Positions 8,217-16,644 of a DNA stretch of 44,883 nt are shown in pieces; the stretch's first letter is position 1, and every line of letters begins with the position of its first letter. A program made the position numbers and the translations under genes. The DNA comes from Nitrospirota bacterium (GTDB taxonomy: Bacteria > Nitrospirota > Thermodesulfovibrionia > Thermodesulfovibrionales > Magnetobacteriaceae), in NCBI GenBank assembly GCA_015233725.1, contig JADFXD010000013.1, positions 1 through 44,883 on the forward strand. Direction: 5' to 3'. The notes under the pieces are model-generated. The model did no database searches and was not told where the DNA came from. It saw nothing but the letters and a program-made list of their open reading frames with translations.

Positions 8217-10550
8217 CTATGTCTTATAAAACATTGACATCACGGTGATGTCATCGGACTGTGGGGCTCCCTCCGCAAACTTGATCACATCGTTGAGGAC
8301 CATATCAGCCAGCATCTTGGCCGGCAGGGTAACACCGGAGGCCAACCTCTTTTCAAGCCTGTGTTCACCAAACAGCTCGTGGGTAATATTCATGGCCTCG
8401 ACAATACCATCGGTATACATAAAAACCCCGTCGCCTTTTGACAGTTGTATGGTCTCAACACTGTAGAGGGCGTCCTTCATGATGCCAAGGACTATGCCCA
8501 CATCCTTGGCGCCTATCTGCCGTATCTGTCCGTTTGACAAGAGATAGGGGGGGTTATGTCCTGCGTTGGAGAAAGACAACTCTCCGGTTTTATAGTTCAG
8601 GATGGCCATAAACAGCGTGACAAACATGGCATCCTCGTTGTCTTTATTGAGCTCGTTGTTGACCTTGTACAGGATATCAGTTACGTTGGGGTTGCCTGCC
8701 CCGATTGCCCGTATGAGTGTCTTGGCAACTGCCATAAACAGTGCTGCCGGCATACCTTTGTCGGCGACGTCCGCCATCACAAGGCAGATGTGGGTATCGT
8801 CTATACTGAAGTAGTCATAGAAGTCACCGCCTACGACCTTGGCAGGGGCAAGGAAGGCATGGAGGTCTATGCCGTAGGTCTTTGCAAATCCCTCGCTGTC
8901 TTTAGAGAGCATGTTCATCTGTATCTGACCGGCGAAGTTTAGGGACTCCTCTAACTTTTGCTTTTCAAAGTTATCAAAGGTCAGCCCCAGATTGGAGGTA
9001 AACATCTCCAGGATGCTTTTATCCAGGTTGTCAAATCGCTTCTTACCCTCGATGAATATCGTATTTGCCGGAATGTTCTTGTTGGCGAAATAGAGTATGC
9101 CGGCGTCCTTGATGTAGGTATTCTTTTTTTGCGCTATTGTGTCTTTAAGCATATCGGTGACCTTCATATCTATGGAGTCTTTAACCTCTGCCATTGGCCT
9201 GACCTTCATGTTGGCATCTGACTCAATAAAGACCATGTCCTTGAACACATCGCCGGAGTCGTCATGGGTATTTTTAAAAAACAGTACCCTTCCGCTTATA
9301 TTTACCAAAGAGCCTAACAACGCCTTGATCCTCAGCACAAAGTCATCTGTGGACTTGAACTCAAAAAACGACGCACACGCCTTAAGGATGTTTTGAAGCC
9401 CCTTCTCTGCCCGTATGCGTCTCTTGATGTTGACCATCAGGACTATTATATACATGGTCATGATCAGCACAACGGCTATAAAACTCCACACGATACGTTT
9501 ATATTTATAGTAGAACGTCTCAGGTTCATACTTGATTACAGCGCCCTTAGGCAGACTTGCCACATCAATATTAAACCTCTGAAGCACCCTGTAGTCAAAT
9601 GCCGTGATACGAGGGCTCTCCATTACAACATCTGGCATAACGGAAGGGTCCTTGCTGTTGAGCACACCGAGGGCCAGTCTGCCGGCCGTTGCGCCCTGTT
9701 CAAAACCACTTATCATGAAACCGCCAACTATCCCGTAACCCAGCATATAATCCACCACCCCATACGCCGGCACGGTAGAGGCCTCTGTGATCTCAGGGAT
9801 CGCCTCCGATGGCGTAAATAGTTTGCCCCTCTTATCCTTAAAGAAAGACAGATAAATAACAACACTTTCACTACTTAATTTTGACAGTATATCCTTTAGC
9901 TCAGACATCGCAATATCATCATAATAGAAAAACTTTACCCTGTCCTTAAAGCGAGGCAGCAGCACCATCTTGTCAAATTCTTTCCTATGTAATTTACCCG
10001 TAGTACCCAGGTCACTTATGAGATATATCTGAGTAGTCTTAGGGTGGATTTTTAATATAAAATCTACGTTTGCAGGCAAATCAGTTTTCTCATTCACCCC
10101 CGTATATAGCTTAAAACCCTCCATTTTCGCCCTATCAAAGTCATTGATACCACAAAAGACTACAGGGGTATTGGGCAGTATCTCATCCCTGTATCTCTTC
10201 ATAAAATTCAGGGCATCATCGTCCGTACAGATAACAATATCTATTTTTATCTTGGTTTCTCTGAGCTTATTTGCCAGCATCTCCTTAAATAAGCGAAAAT
10301 GCTCTTCCGTATGAATCCTCTTCGTATCCATATACTCAACCATGAGGACAACCCCCTTCTTTGGCGTCAATACAGCCTCAATACCGCTCTCTTCACTATC
10401 GGTCCAATCATACCCCTTTGAATAAGAATTCAGCACCAGGACATATTTTTTCCCCGCATCCTTATCTCTGTCTTCATCCGCCGAAAAGCAGACGCCTGTC
10501 ATACACCAAAAGATAAACAATACAACCACTATCTTTTTTTTCATCATCAA
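8217..10550 (-). CDS. Periplasmic SBP domain fused to SpoIIE/PP2C-type phosphatase
   Basis: 777 residues. Signal peptide (1-24), then an ABC substrate-binding-like periplasmic domain (about 33-330, starting KKYVLVLNSYSKGYDWT with MDTKR and CTDDDALNF), a transmembrane helix at about 352-376, a GAF-like linker (about 380-560) and a SpoIIE phosphatase domain (about 575-775). The phosphatase metal ligands are present in GGDFYD, VMADVADKGMPAALFM, MYTDGIVEA and SDDITVM. The expected role is to sense a solute outside and dephosphorylate a STAS anti-sigma antagonist inside. The SBP part is paralogous to the next gene upstream (10715). LtrA follows after 4 bases. A reversed repeat copy separates it from the upstream gene. 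Confidence 0.92.
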   Translation of the reverse strand: MMMKKKIVVVLFIFWCMTGVCFSADEDRDKDAGKKYVLVLNSYSKGYDWTDSEESGIEAVLTPKKGVVLMVEYMDTKRIHTEEHFRLFKEMLANKLRETKIKIDIVICTDDDALNFMKRYRDEILPNTPVVFCGINDFDRAKMEGFKLYTGVNEKTDLPANVDFILKIHPKTTQIYLISDLGTTGKLHRKEFDKMVLLPRFKDRVKFFYYDDIAMSELKDILSKLSSESVVIYLSFFKDKRGKLFTPSEAIPEITEASTVPAYGVVDYMLGYGIVGGFMISGFEQGATAGRLALGVLNSKDPSVMPDVVMESPRITAFDYRVLQRFNIDVASLPKGAVIKYEPETFYYKYKRIVWSFIAVVLIMTMYIIVLMVNIKRRIRAEKGLQNILKACASFFEFKSTDDFVLRIKALLGSLVNISGRVLFFKNTHDDSGDVFKDMVFIESDANMKVRPMAEVKDSIDMKVTDMLKDTIAQKKNTYIKDAGILYFANKNIPANTIFIEGKKRFDNLDKSILEMFTSNLGLTFDNFEKQKLEESLNFAGQIQMNMLSKDSEGFAKTYGIDLHAFLAPAKVVGGDFYDYFSIDDTHICLVMADVADKGMPAALFMAVAKTLIRAIGAGNPNVTDILYKVNNELNKDNEDAMFVTLFMAILNYKTGELSFSNAGHNPPYLLSNGQIRQIGAKDVGIVLGIMKDALYSVETIQLSKGDGVFMYTDGIVEAMNITHELFGEHRLEKRLASGVTLPAKMLADMVLNDVIKFAEGAPQSDDITVMSMFYKT

Positions 10551-10608
10551 TTCCTATTCCTAATCTGTTAGATTAAATTAAAATACCCCCCTCCAATAGC
10601 AAATTTAT

Positions 10609-10680
10609 GGGGTCAAGGGCACTGGTGCCCTTGCAGGGGGGGCTGAGGGGGGGGCAGCGCCGCCCCCCTTCTTTCTTTTC
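10609..10680 (+). repeat. Interspersed palindromic repeat, copy 6 (short form, antisense)
   Basis: Forward-oriented short copy: CAAGGGCAC/GTGCCCTTG hairpin, GGCTGAGG, then a GGGGGGCAGCGCCGCCCCCC hairpin and a long pyrimidine tract. It lies between two minus-strand signalling genes in the orientation opposite to their transcription, so it would not be a normal terminator for them. Confidence 0.85.
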
Positions 10681-10714
10681 TTCTTTCTTTACCTTTTTTT
10701 TTTGCAACATACCT

Positions 10715-11776
10715 TCATTTAGTATAGTAGAGGTTGTTTGCTATAGCGCTTGATTCATAGACTGGGGGGACGTCGAAATTTTTTTCCTTGAGCACAGCCG
10801 TATTCATGGCAATCACGCATTTTGAGCTATTGACGACGGGGATATCCCTGGGGCGTTTCTTGTTTTCAATGATGTCAACGGCCATCCTGGCGGCGACCTC
10901 ACCCTGTTCAAGGGGGGATGTGGCTATGGCCAACATGCCGCCATCCTCGGAGAAAAATGAATTTGTGCCAATTACTGGTATCTTTGAATTCTTAACGATA
11001 TATTTAACAACCTCTTTAGGTGGAACAAGTTCACTACTGCCTGGGGTACGGGCTATCTTTCTGTAGTTTGCTGTGACGATATAATCCGCTGAATCAGATG
11101 CCTCCTTAAGCGTCTCCTGCAGATCATGCATCGAGCCCACCAGCCTCGACCCCACAAGGGTTATGGGTGACCAGTTGAAGCTCTTGACCCATCGCTCATC
11201 TCCCTTAACGCTTTCAGAGGTATCCCCCATGAAAAAGACTCTCAGCGGGGCGCTATTTACATATTCCTGGGCATGTCCCTGTGCATGTTCCTGGGAGAAG
11301 GTCAAGAGACCATCAATGATTGCAGCTATGGGGACACGCTCCAGTACGCCGGTGACGTTTTCGGCCTTATCGAAGCCGTAGGTCTTTAACTCGTTATTTA
11401 CGCCTGTAAAGACTATCTTGATGTTTGGTTTGTTAATGTAGTATTTGGTGACATATTCCTGGGCATCGTCATCGGCGGCTATTATTACGTCTGGCTGCCA
11501 CTTGTCGATCATTTTTCTGGCGATTAGGCCCGCGTTTTTCTTATACTCACGCCAGGGATGACGCTTTGTGTCAAGATAGTGCCACCTGACAAAGTAGTGG
11601 GACTTGTTTTTGAGCACCCGATTTATCCCAGCATTCACATCCCGAACCCATGAGTAATCCGTTTGATAACTGTGCAGGATCAACAGGCGCGGTTTACTGA
11701 TATTGAAATACATGAGCATCAATCCAACCTCAACGATAAAGACAATGGCAAATATGCTTAATTTAGCCTTTTTCAT
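10715..11776 (-). CDS. Membrane-anchored ABC-type substrate-binding protein
   Basis: 353 residues. A hydrophobic N-terminal segment (6-24) acts as a signal peptide or anchor, followed by an ABC_sub_bind-like domain (PRLLILHSYQTDYSWV, LDTKRHPW, IIAADDDAQEYV, VFTGVNNE). These motifs match the periplasmic domain of the SBP-SpoIIE gene next door (SYxxxYxW, DTKR, DDDAxxF), so the two are paralogues. No permease or ATPase is present, which suggests sensing rather than transport. It overlaps the upstream SLC13 gene by 4 bases (ATGA), so it is co-translated with it. Confidence 0.85.
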   Translation of the reverse strand: MKKAKLSIFAIVFIVEVGLMLMYFNISKPRLLILHSYQTDYSWVRDVNAGINRVLKNKSHYFVRWHYLDTKRHPWREYKKNAGLIARKMIDKWQPDVIIAADDDAQEYVTKYYINKPNIKIVFTGVNNELKTYGFDKAENVTGVLERVPIAAIIDGLLTFSQEHAQGHAQEYVNSAPLRVFFMGDTSESVKGDERWVKSFNWSPITLVGSRLVGSMHDLQETLKEASDSADYIVTANYRKIARTPGSSELVPPKEVVKYIVKNSKIPVIGTNSFFSEDGGMLAIATSPLEQGEVAARMAVDIIENKKRPRDIPVVNSSKCVIAMNTAVLKEKNFDVPPVYESSAIANNLYYTK

Positions 11777-13746
11777 AGCAGCCCCGCCATCTTCCAGTAA
11801 GGGATAGTTGCGTACAGGGAGACGATCTTAATGGCATTGACGATCATATTGAATTTCAAAAAAGACCCTTCATCATATAACCCTTTGCTTAGACTCATCT
11901 CTTGAAATTGCATGTAATAAGAGCATTGATAAGGAAATACCCACATCTCGCCAAGCACCAGGATAATAAACCCCATGACCCATGCGTTGACCCCAGCCAA
12001 GTCTGCCAGGGGCATAAATACTGCCGCCACAAGGACAATCACCGCGTTTATGGGAATGGCAAGGCGCATGATAAAGATAATAGCGCTGAGGATCAGGATA
12101 AAGAGATTAAAGTTATACCGCATGTAGTAAAACAGCCCTGTTAGCTTATTGGCTAGCATGGTGTCAAGGCCAACGTTCTTCATAGTGCTTATTATACCAA
12201 CAACAGTGGCCATATAGATCAGAAACGGCCAGTCTACTTTTTCCTTGAAATCTTTCTTTGAGAGCGTGCCAAAGATCAAAAGCGCATACAGGATGGACAG
12301 AGCCAGCCACGGAGGCTGTATCTTATGGAGTGAATAGGTGAGGATGCCTACCACAAAGGCAGCCAATCCCATTAATGTGGCCCACTCCTGAAAGGACAAC
12401 TTGCCAAGCAGCTCAAGCTGCTTTCTCACCTGAGCCTTTGATACCGTTACCGTCTCATTGTTTTTGTACATGAGGCGCAGGACTATAAGATAGAGGATGA
12501 GGGTTATGACGCCAGTGACGGAGGCTGCCAAAAACCACGATAACCATTGAAAGTTCTCCTGTATCTGCAGGGGCATCATTCCCAGGACAACAAAGTTGAC
12601 GGACTTACTGGTAAGAAACATGGCTGACAACAACGTAGACCCCGCAAATGTTGTGGCAGCGAGTTTTGTGGCGGCCTTATCTTTATGTTTCATGTGGGTG
12701 GTTTCTACTATATCGTTATAAAAAGGGCTTACGAGGGCAATCCTTCCATTTGCCGTTGGGATAATCGGGGTAAGCACGCTTCCCAGTGACATCAGGCCAA
12801 AGTTGAGGCCAAACTGTGTCTTTGGCAGCACCAGCATCATCAGTAAGATAATCCGGTAACTCAGCCCGGACGTAATGAGCACCGCACCAAGCCCAAGGAC
12901 ACTCATAGCCATGAAAAACCCATCCGACACAAACCCCGATAGAACGACCTCCGGGGGTGCTATCCCCAGACACAAGGTAGCCAGCGCAGCAAAGATACCC
13001 GGCACAAACTCATCCACCAGCTTGAATACCCACATGCCGATCGTTGCCGTCAATATCCCTAAAAACAGAAAGGCGTTTACCTCAAGGCCATACCTGTGCC
13101 CCAAAAACACGGACAGGGGTGAAAACAGGCATATGCACGCCCAGCCTACTGTCTTTACCCTATCCACTTTCTGTGCGTCTTTGGGTTTTTTTACCTTCTT
13201 CTCTGGCTGTCCTAACCTTTCCGACTTATCACATTGCACCTCTATATTATTACATCTGATGGAGTCTATCAAAGAAGAGAGAAATACCTCCTTGACATCT
13301 TTGTTATTAGCCAGTAGTGTTAATAATTTCTCTCTGGAAATCGTTAAGGTTGTTACATTAGTGAGCGCAACCGCTGTTGAGACATACACACTGATATCCG
13401 TACCGCTCTCAATGCCGAACTTGTCGCCACCTTTGGCTAACGTCCCTTTAGGTTTCCGTCTTTCAACGAAGCCGATTGACTCAATGCCGAGCTTGTTGCA
13501 ATCTCTGGCTATCATAGCTGTATTGCTATAGGTAAGCCTCACCTCACCGCTTGTCAGGATATAGAGGTGATTTGCCGTTTCACCGGCATTATAAATGCTC
13601 TGACCGCTGGAAAACTGCTGTATTATAACATACGGTAATATGTAGGATAAATCCCGCCTGTTGACGATTGAAAATGTGTCATCACTAAGCAGACGAGAGA
13701 TTATCTCCTCGCTTCTGTCTGTGTTATCCATTGCAGCCTTTGTCAT
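11773..13746 (-). CDS. Cyclic-nucleotide-binding-domain SLC13/DASS-type transporter
   Basis: 657 residues. A cytoplasmic N-terminal part (1-180) looks like a cNMP-binding domain (IIQQFSSGQSIYNAGETANHLYILTSGEVRLTY...), but the phosphate-binding cassette is degenerate. A short KKVKKPKD linker precedes about 11-12 transmembrane helices resembling the divalent anion:Na+ symporter/ArsB-like superfamily (for example SLGSVLTPIIPTANGRIALVSPF). The substrate is likely a dicarboxylate, sulfate or other anion. Neighbours: the RsbW-like kinase 12 bases upstream and the binding protein overlapping by 4 bases downstream. The second Met (13731) has a better AAAGG. Combining a cNMP domain with this carrier in a signalling operon suggests gated uptake or a transporter-like sensor. 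Confidence 0.8.
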   Translation of the reverse strand: MTKAAMDNTDRSEEIISRLLSDDTFSIVNRRDLSYILPYVIIQQFSSGQSIYNAGETANHLYILTSGEVRLTYSNTAMIARDCNKLGIESIGFVERRKPKGTLAKGGDKFGIESGTDISVYVSTAVALTNVTTLTISREKLLTLLANNKDVKEVFLSSLIDSIRCNNIEVQCDKSERLGQPEKKVKKPKDAQKVDRVKTVGWACICLFSPLSVFLGHRYGLEVNAFLFLGILTATIGMWVFKLVDEFVPGIFAALATLCLGIAPPEVVLSGFVSDGFFMAMSVLGLGAVLITSGLSYRIILLMMLVLPKTQFGLNFGLMSLGSVLTPIIPTANGRIALVSPFYNDIVETTHMKHKDKAATKLAATTFAGSTLLSAMFLTSKSVNFVVLGMMPLQIQENFQWLSWFLAASVTGVITLILYLIVLRLMYKNNETVTVSKAQVRKQLELLGKLSFQEWATLMGLAAFVVGILTYSLHKIQPPWLALSILYALLIFGTLSKKDFKEKVDWPFLIYMATVVGIISTMKNVGLDTMLANKLTGLFYYMRYNFNLFILILSAIIFIMRLAIPINAVIVLVAAVFMPLADLAGVNAWVMGFIILVLGEMWVFPYQCSYYMQFQEMSLSKGLYDEGSFLKFNMIVNAIKIVSLYATIPYWKMAGLL

Positions 13747-13758
13747 GCAGCCCTTGCC

Positions 13759-14178
13759 CTAATTAATAGTGACGACAAAGGTATGTCGGTTTCTATTATC
13801 CACACGGGTATAGTTGATCTCATCAACGCCGCTTATTGCCAGGAATATCCCTAATCCCCCGATGGGTCTGTCTTCAAGGGGTTTTTGTAAGGTCTCCTCC
13901 TCGACATCTCTTTGCTGAAAGGGGTCAAACGGCTTTGTGTCGTCATACATGGAGACCCTAAGCTGGTTGCCACTGGTCTGCACCTCAAGATCGATAACCC
14001 CCTCCAGGCCATTTTCCATATAGCCGTAGCTGATTATATTTGCGACTATCTCATCAATGGCAAGGGCCAGGTTATACGTCTTTTTCTTATCCAGGCCAAC
14101 GCCCGTGGCCTCTTCTATTACAAACTCCCTTATTGGACTCAAAGAGTCTAACACCGCTGGAAACCCTTTAGTTTTCAC
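13759..14178 (-). CDS. RsbW-like anti-sigma factor/serine kinase (HATPase_c_2)
   Basis: 139 residues, typical for this family. It has the GHKL ATPase N-box AIDEIVANIISYGY (Glu43, Asn47), the G1-like region MYDDTKPFDP (77-86) and the G2 box RPIGGLGIFL (104-113). Such proteins bind a sigma factor or another target and phosphorylate STAS antagonists. It is the first gene of the run into the SLC13, SBP and SBP-SpoIIE genes, so kinase and phosphatase of one partner switch are encoded together. STAS candidates lie at 23164 and 25689. No SpoIIE or sigma gene is adjacent on the upstream side. A Shine-Dalgarno GAAGGAGGG lies upstream. Confidence 0.88.
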   Translation of the reverse strand: MKTKGFPAVLDSLSPIREFVIEEATGVGLDKKKTYNLALAIDEIVANIISYGYMENGLEGVIDLEVQTSGNQLRVSMYDDTKPFDPFQQRDVEEETLQKPLEDRPIGGLGIFLAISGVDEINYTRVDNRNRHTFVVTIN

Positions 14179-14444
14179 TGCAACCCTCCTTCTATGTATT
14201 TTAGCAACCCTATACTCGATATAATAGCATAGTGACAGAGGGCATTGTCAAATTTTTTTTCCTACAGAAAAGAGAAAAAAGAAAGAAGAGAAGAAATGTT
14301 TCCACAGGTAGAGAATCTTATAGGCTCTGTAAAGAACTATTTTTTTGTAGAAAAGTAAAATGTCATTTGTCTGTGATACTAAGGATAGTATCAACCAGCC
14401 ACCAGCCCTAGCAAGAAGCAGGAGCGTCCTGCAGCGACAAAGAA
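14179..14444. other. Upstream region of the signalling operon, no gene
   Basis: About 265 bases. A/G-rich tract (14262-14295), a small inverted pair ATACT/AGTAT near 14378-14395, and at 14410-14444 the repeat family's GGAGCGTCC module. The promoter for the minus-strand kinase gene must be here; I cannot place it. Confidence 0.4.
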
Positions 14445-14520
14445 GGGGTCAAGGGCACTGGTGTCCTTGCAGGGGGGATCAAAGGGGGGGCGGAGCCGCC
14501 CCCTTTTTCTCTTTTCTTCT
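14445..14520 (+). repeat. Interspersed palindromic repeat, copy 7 (short form, antisense)
   Basis: Forward-oriented short copy with arms CAAGGGCAC/GTGTCCTTG (one G-T wobble) and a GGGGCGGAGCCGCCCC hairpin plus pyrimidine tract. It sits between the VOC gene and the kinase gene, opposite to their transcription. Uniquely, the GGAGCGTCCTG module precedes the head instead of following it. Confidence 0.8.
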
Positions 14521-14528
14521 CTTGGCCT

Positions 14529-14936
14529 TTAGTCTTTGTATCCTTCGCTGAGTTCCACGATGTTTCCTTCGGGGTCTTTTAGCCAGACGGAGCGCCAGCC
14601 CTTGATGAAGTCATCGAAGTTCAGTGGCCCCAGCGTTATTTCGGCGGCGCTGCCCATCTCCTTGAGTTTGTTGTCAACGCTATCAACGTTGAAGGAGAGG
14701 TGACGCAATCCGGCGTAATGGGGGCCATCGGCGCCAGCCTGTGGGATCGGCCTCGGATCATCGGCCTGAAACACCTCCAGATAGACCCCCTCGTTGTTGC
14801 TGAGCATGATTATCTTTTTATCCCCAAAAGCAATGACCCTCTTCTGCTTAAATCCCAGGTGCCTTGTGTAAAACTCAATCATCACGGCCTGATCGTTACA
14901 CGTCAAGCCAACGTGTGCAAAGCTGATTTGTCCCAT
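14529..14936 (-). CDS. VOC (glyoxalase/bleomycin resistance) family protein
   Basis: 135 residues made of two beta-alpha-beta-beta-beta modules. Candidate metal ligands are His8 (ISFAHVGL), Glu in VYLEVFQ, His in LRHLSFNVD and Glu in GNIVELSE, the normal positions for a metal-dependent VOC fold. Possible activities are an isomerase, epimerase or dioxygenase; lactoylglutathione lyase is not specifically supported. It follows the GMC oxidoreductase gene after about 20 bases and is probably the last gene of that operon. It may process an aldehyde or hydroxy-keto product. Confidence 0.85.
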   Translation of the reverse strand: MGQISFAHVGLTCNDQAVMIEFYTRHLGFKQKRVIAFGDKKIIMLSNNEGVYLEVFQADDPRPIPQAGADGPHYAGLRHLSFNVDSVDNKLKEMGSAAEITLGPLNFDDFIKGWRSVWLKDPEGNIVELSEGYKD

Positions 14937-14957
14937 ATCTATATCCTCCTTAATTAA

Positions 14958-16478
14958 CTATCCTGCGTTTATAATCATATCCGCGGCCTTTTCGCCGATC
15001 ATCACACATGCGGCGTTGGGATTGCCGCTTACAATGTTTGGCATGACTGAGGCATCGGCGACGCGGAGGTTTGCGACCCCATGCACTAAGAGCCTTGGAT
15101 CAACCACAGCCATGTCGTCGTAGCCCATCTTGCATGTCCCCACCGGATGCCAGATGGTGGAGGCCCTGCCCCTGATCTCTGCTCGCAACTGCTCGACCGT
15201 CTTACCGGCGGTGGGGTATAGCTCACCATCGGCGTACTGACTGAGTGCCCTGGTCTGGGTCAACTTCCTCGTCATATCGATGGCCGATACCAGGACGTCA
15301 ACGTCTCGTTCGCACTTGAGGTAGTTGTTGAGGATGACCGGTGCGTCGGAGGCGGAGGTCGAACGCAGCTTTACGAAGCCGCGGCTCTTGGGCTGCACCA
15401 GGACGACTACGAAGTTGATATGGTAACCCTTAAAGTCCGGGATGAACTCCGGGATGCCGGCGTTGAAGTTTATCTGGAGGTCTGGCGCGGCGGCATCTAG
15501 TGCATCGCGGGTGCGGAGGAACAGCCCTGCCTCACCCAGGAATATAGGCCGGGCGACTTCCTTTTTGGACTTGTACGGTATCCCCATAAGGACATGGTCG
15601 TGGAGATTCTGCCCCACCCCGGGCAGGTCTGCCTCGACTCTGATCCCGTGTGTCCTGAGGTGATCCGCCGGACCTATACCTGATAGCATCAGCAGCTTGG
15701 GGGAGTCATAGGCTCCGGCGCTCAACACCACCTCGGCATCTGCACTGGCAGTTATATCGGCGCCATCGCGATTGTACCTGACACCGACGGCCCTGCCATT
15801 TTCGATCAGGATGCGGCTGACGTGGGCATGGGTGTGTATCACGAGGTTCTTGCGCTCTGAGATGGGCTTGATGTAGGCCACGGCTGCGCTACAGCGTTTG
15901 ACGTCCCTGGTGATATTGAGCTGATACAGGCTGGCCGTGTTGACGGACTCGGCTCCGTTGTAGTCGCCATTGGGGGCATTGAAGCCAAGCTCTGCGGCGG
16001 CATTGGTGAAGGCGATTGCGGCATCGGAAGGGACCGGATTGACCATTACCCCAAGGGGGCCGTTTGAGCCGTGATACTGGTCTGTTGTGTTGTAGTAGCA
16101 TTCAGATTTTATGAAGTAGGGCAAGACGTCATTGTAGCCCCAGCCCTCGTTGCCCAGGGCGTTCCAGAGGTCGAAGTCCCTCCGGTTGCCGCGGACGTGG
16201 ATCATGGCATAGAGGACGCTTGAGCCGCCCATCACCTTGCCCCTGGTCAGATGTACCTTGCGGTTATTGAGATATGGTTCAGGTTCGCTCTCGTAGTTCC
16301 AGTCATACGGTGACCCCCACAGCTTAACGACATCGGCGGGATTGTGCATCTCCGGTTTGTCGTCTGGTCCTCCGGCCTCAAGCAGGAGGACGGAGTTCCT
16401 GGGGTTGGCGCTAAGTCTGTTGGCCAACACGCACCCCGTCGAGCCACCGCCTATTACGATATAGTCATATTTAGTCAT
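14958..16478 (-). CDS. GMC family FAD-dependent oxidoreductase (choline-dehydrogenase-like)
   Basis: 506 residues. The N-terminal FAD-binding Rossmann motif is YDYIVIGGGSTGCVLANRLS (residues 4-23), followed by the GMC signature MGGSSVLYAMIHVRGNRRDFD. The C-terminal active site has His444 in STIWHPVGTCKMG and Asn in SGNPNAA (near 486-488). These enzymes oxidise alcohols to aldehydes with FAD. The residue after the second Gly is normal and the protein is full length. No signal peptide, so cytoplasmic. It pairs with the VOC gene downstream; repeat copy 8 lies upstream. Substrate unknown; choline is only one option. Confidence 0.92.
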   Translation of the reverse strand: MTKYDYIVIGGGSTGCVLANRLSANPRNSVLLLEAGGPDDKPEMHNPADVVKLWGSPYDWNYESEPEPYLNNRKVHLTRGKVMGGSSVLYAMIHVRGNRRDFDLWNALGNEGWGYNDVLPYFIKSECYYNTTDQYHGSNGPLGVMVNPVPSDAAIAFTNAAAELGFNAPNGDYNGAESVNTASLYQLNITRDVKRCSAAVAYIKPISERKNLVIHTHAHVSRILIENGRAVGVRYNRDGADITASADAEVVLSAGAYDSPKLLMLSGIGPADHLRTHGIRVEADLPGVGQNLHDHVLMGIPYKSKKEVARPIFLGEAGLFLRTRDALDAAAPDLQINFNAGIPEFIPDFKGYHINFVVVLVQPKSRGFVKLRSTSASDAPVILNNYLKCERDVDVLVSAIDMTRKLTQTRALSQYADGELYPTAGKTVEQLRAEIRGRASTIWHPVGTCKMGYDDMAVVDPRLLVHGVANLRVADASVMPNIVSGNPNAACVMIGEKAADMIINAG

Positions 16479-16524
16479 TCTCCTAAGCTCCTTTTCTTGT
16501 AATCGTTCAAAGGTCTAAGAGAAG

Positions 16525-16593
16525 GGGAAGAAAGGGGGGCGACTCCGTCCCCCCCTCGACCCCCCCTGCAAGGGGACCAGTCCCCTTGACCCC
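16525..16593 (-). repeat. Interspersed palindromic repeat, copy 8 (short form, swapped arms)
   Basis: Reverse-oriented copy whose first hairpin arms are CAAGGGGAC/GTCCCCTTG, a swap of a C-G for a G-C pair relative to copy 1 that keeps pairing. The second hairpin is GGGGGGCGACTCCGTCCCCCC-like. It lies in sense, between the aldo/keto reductase stop and the GMC gene start. Its head is preceded on the minus strand by CTGTAAACAAGGTATAATG. Confidence 0.85.
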
Positions 16594-16644
16594 ATTATAC
16601 CTTGTTTACAGTGGATTGATTATACTCAACATTTCATTAGCTAT

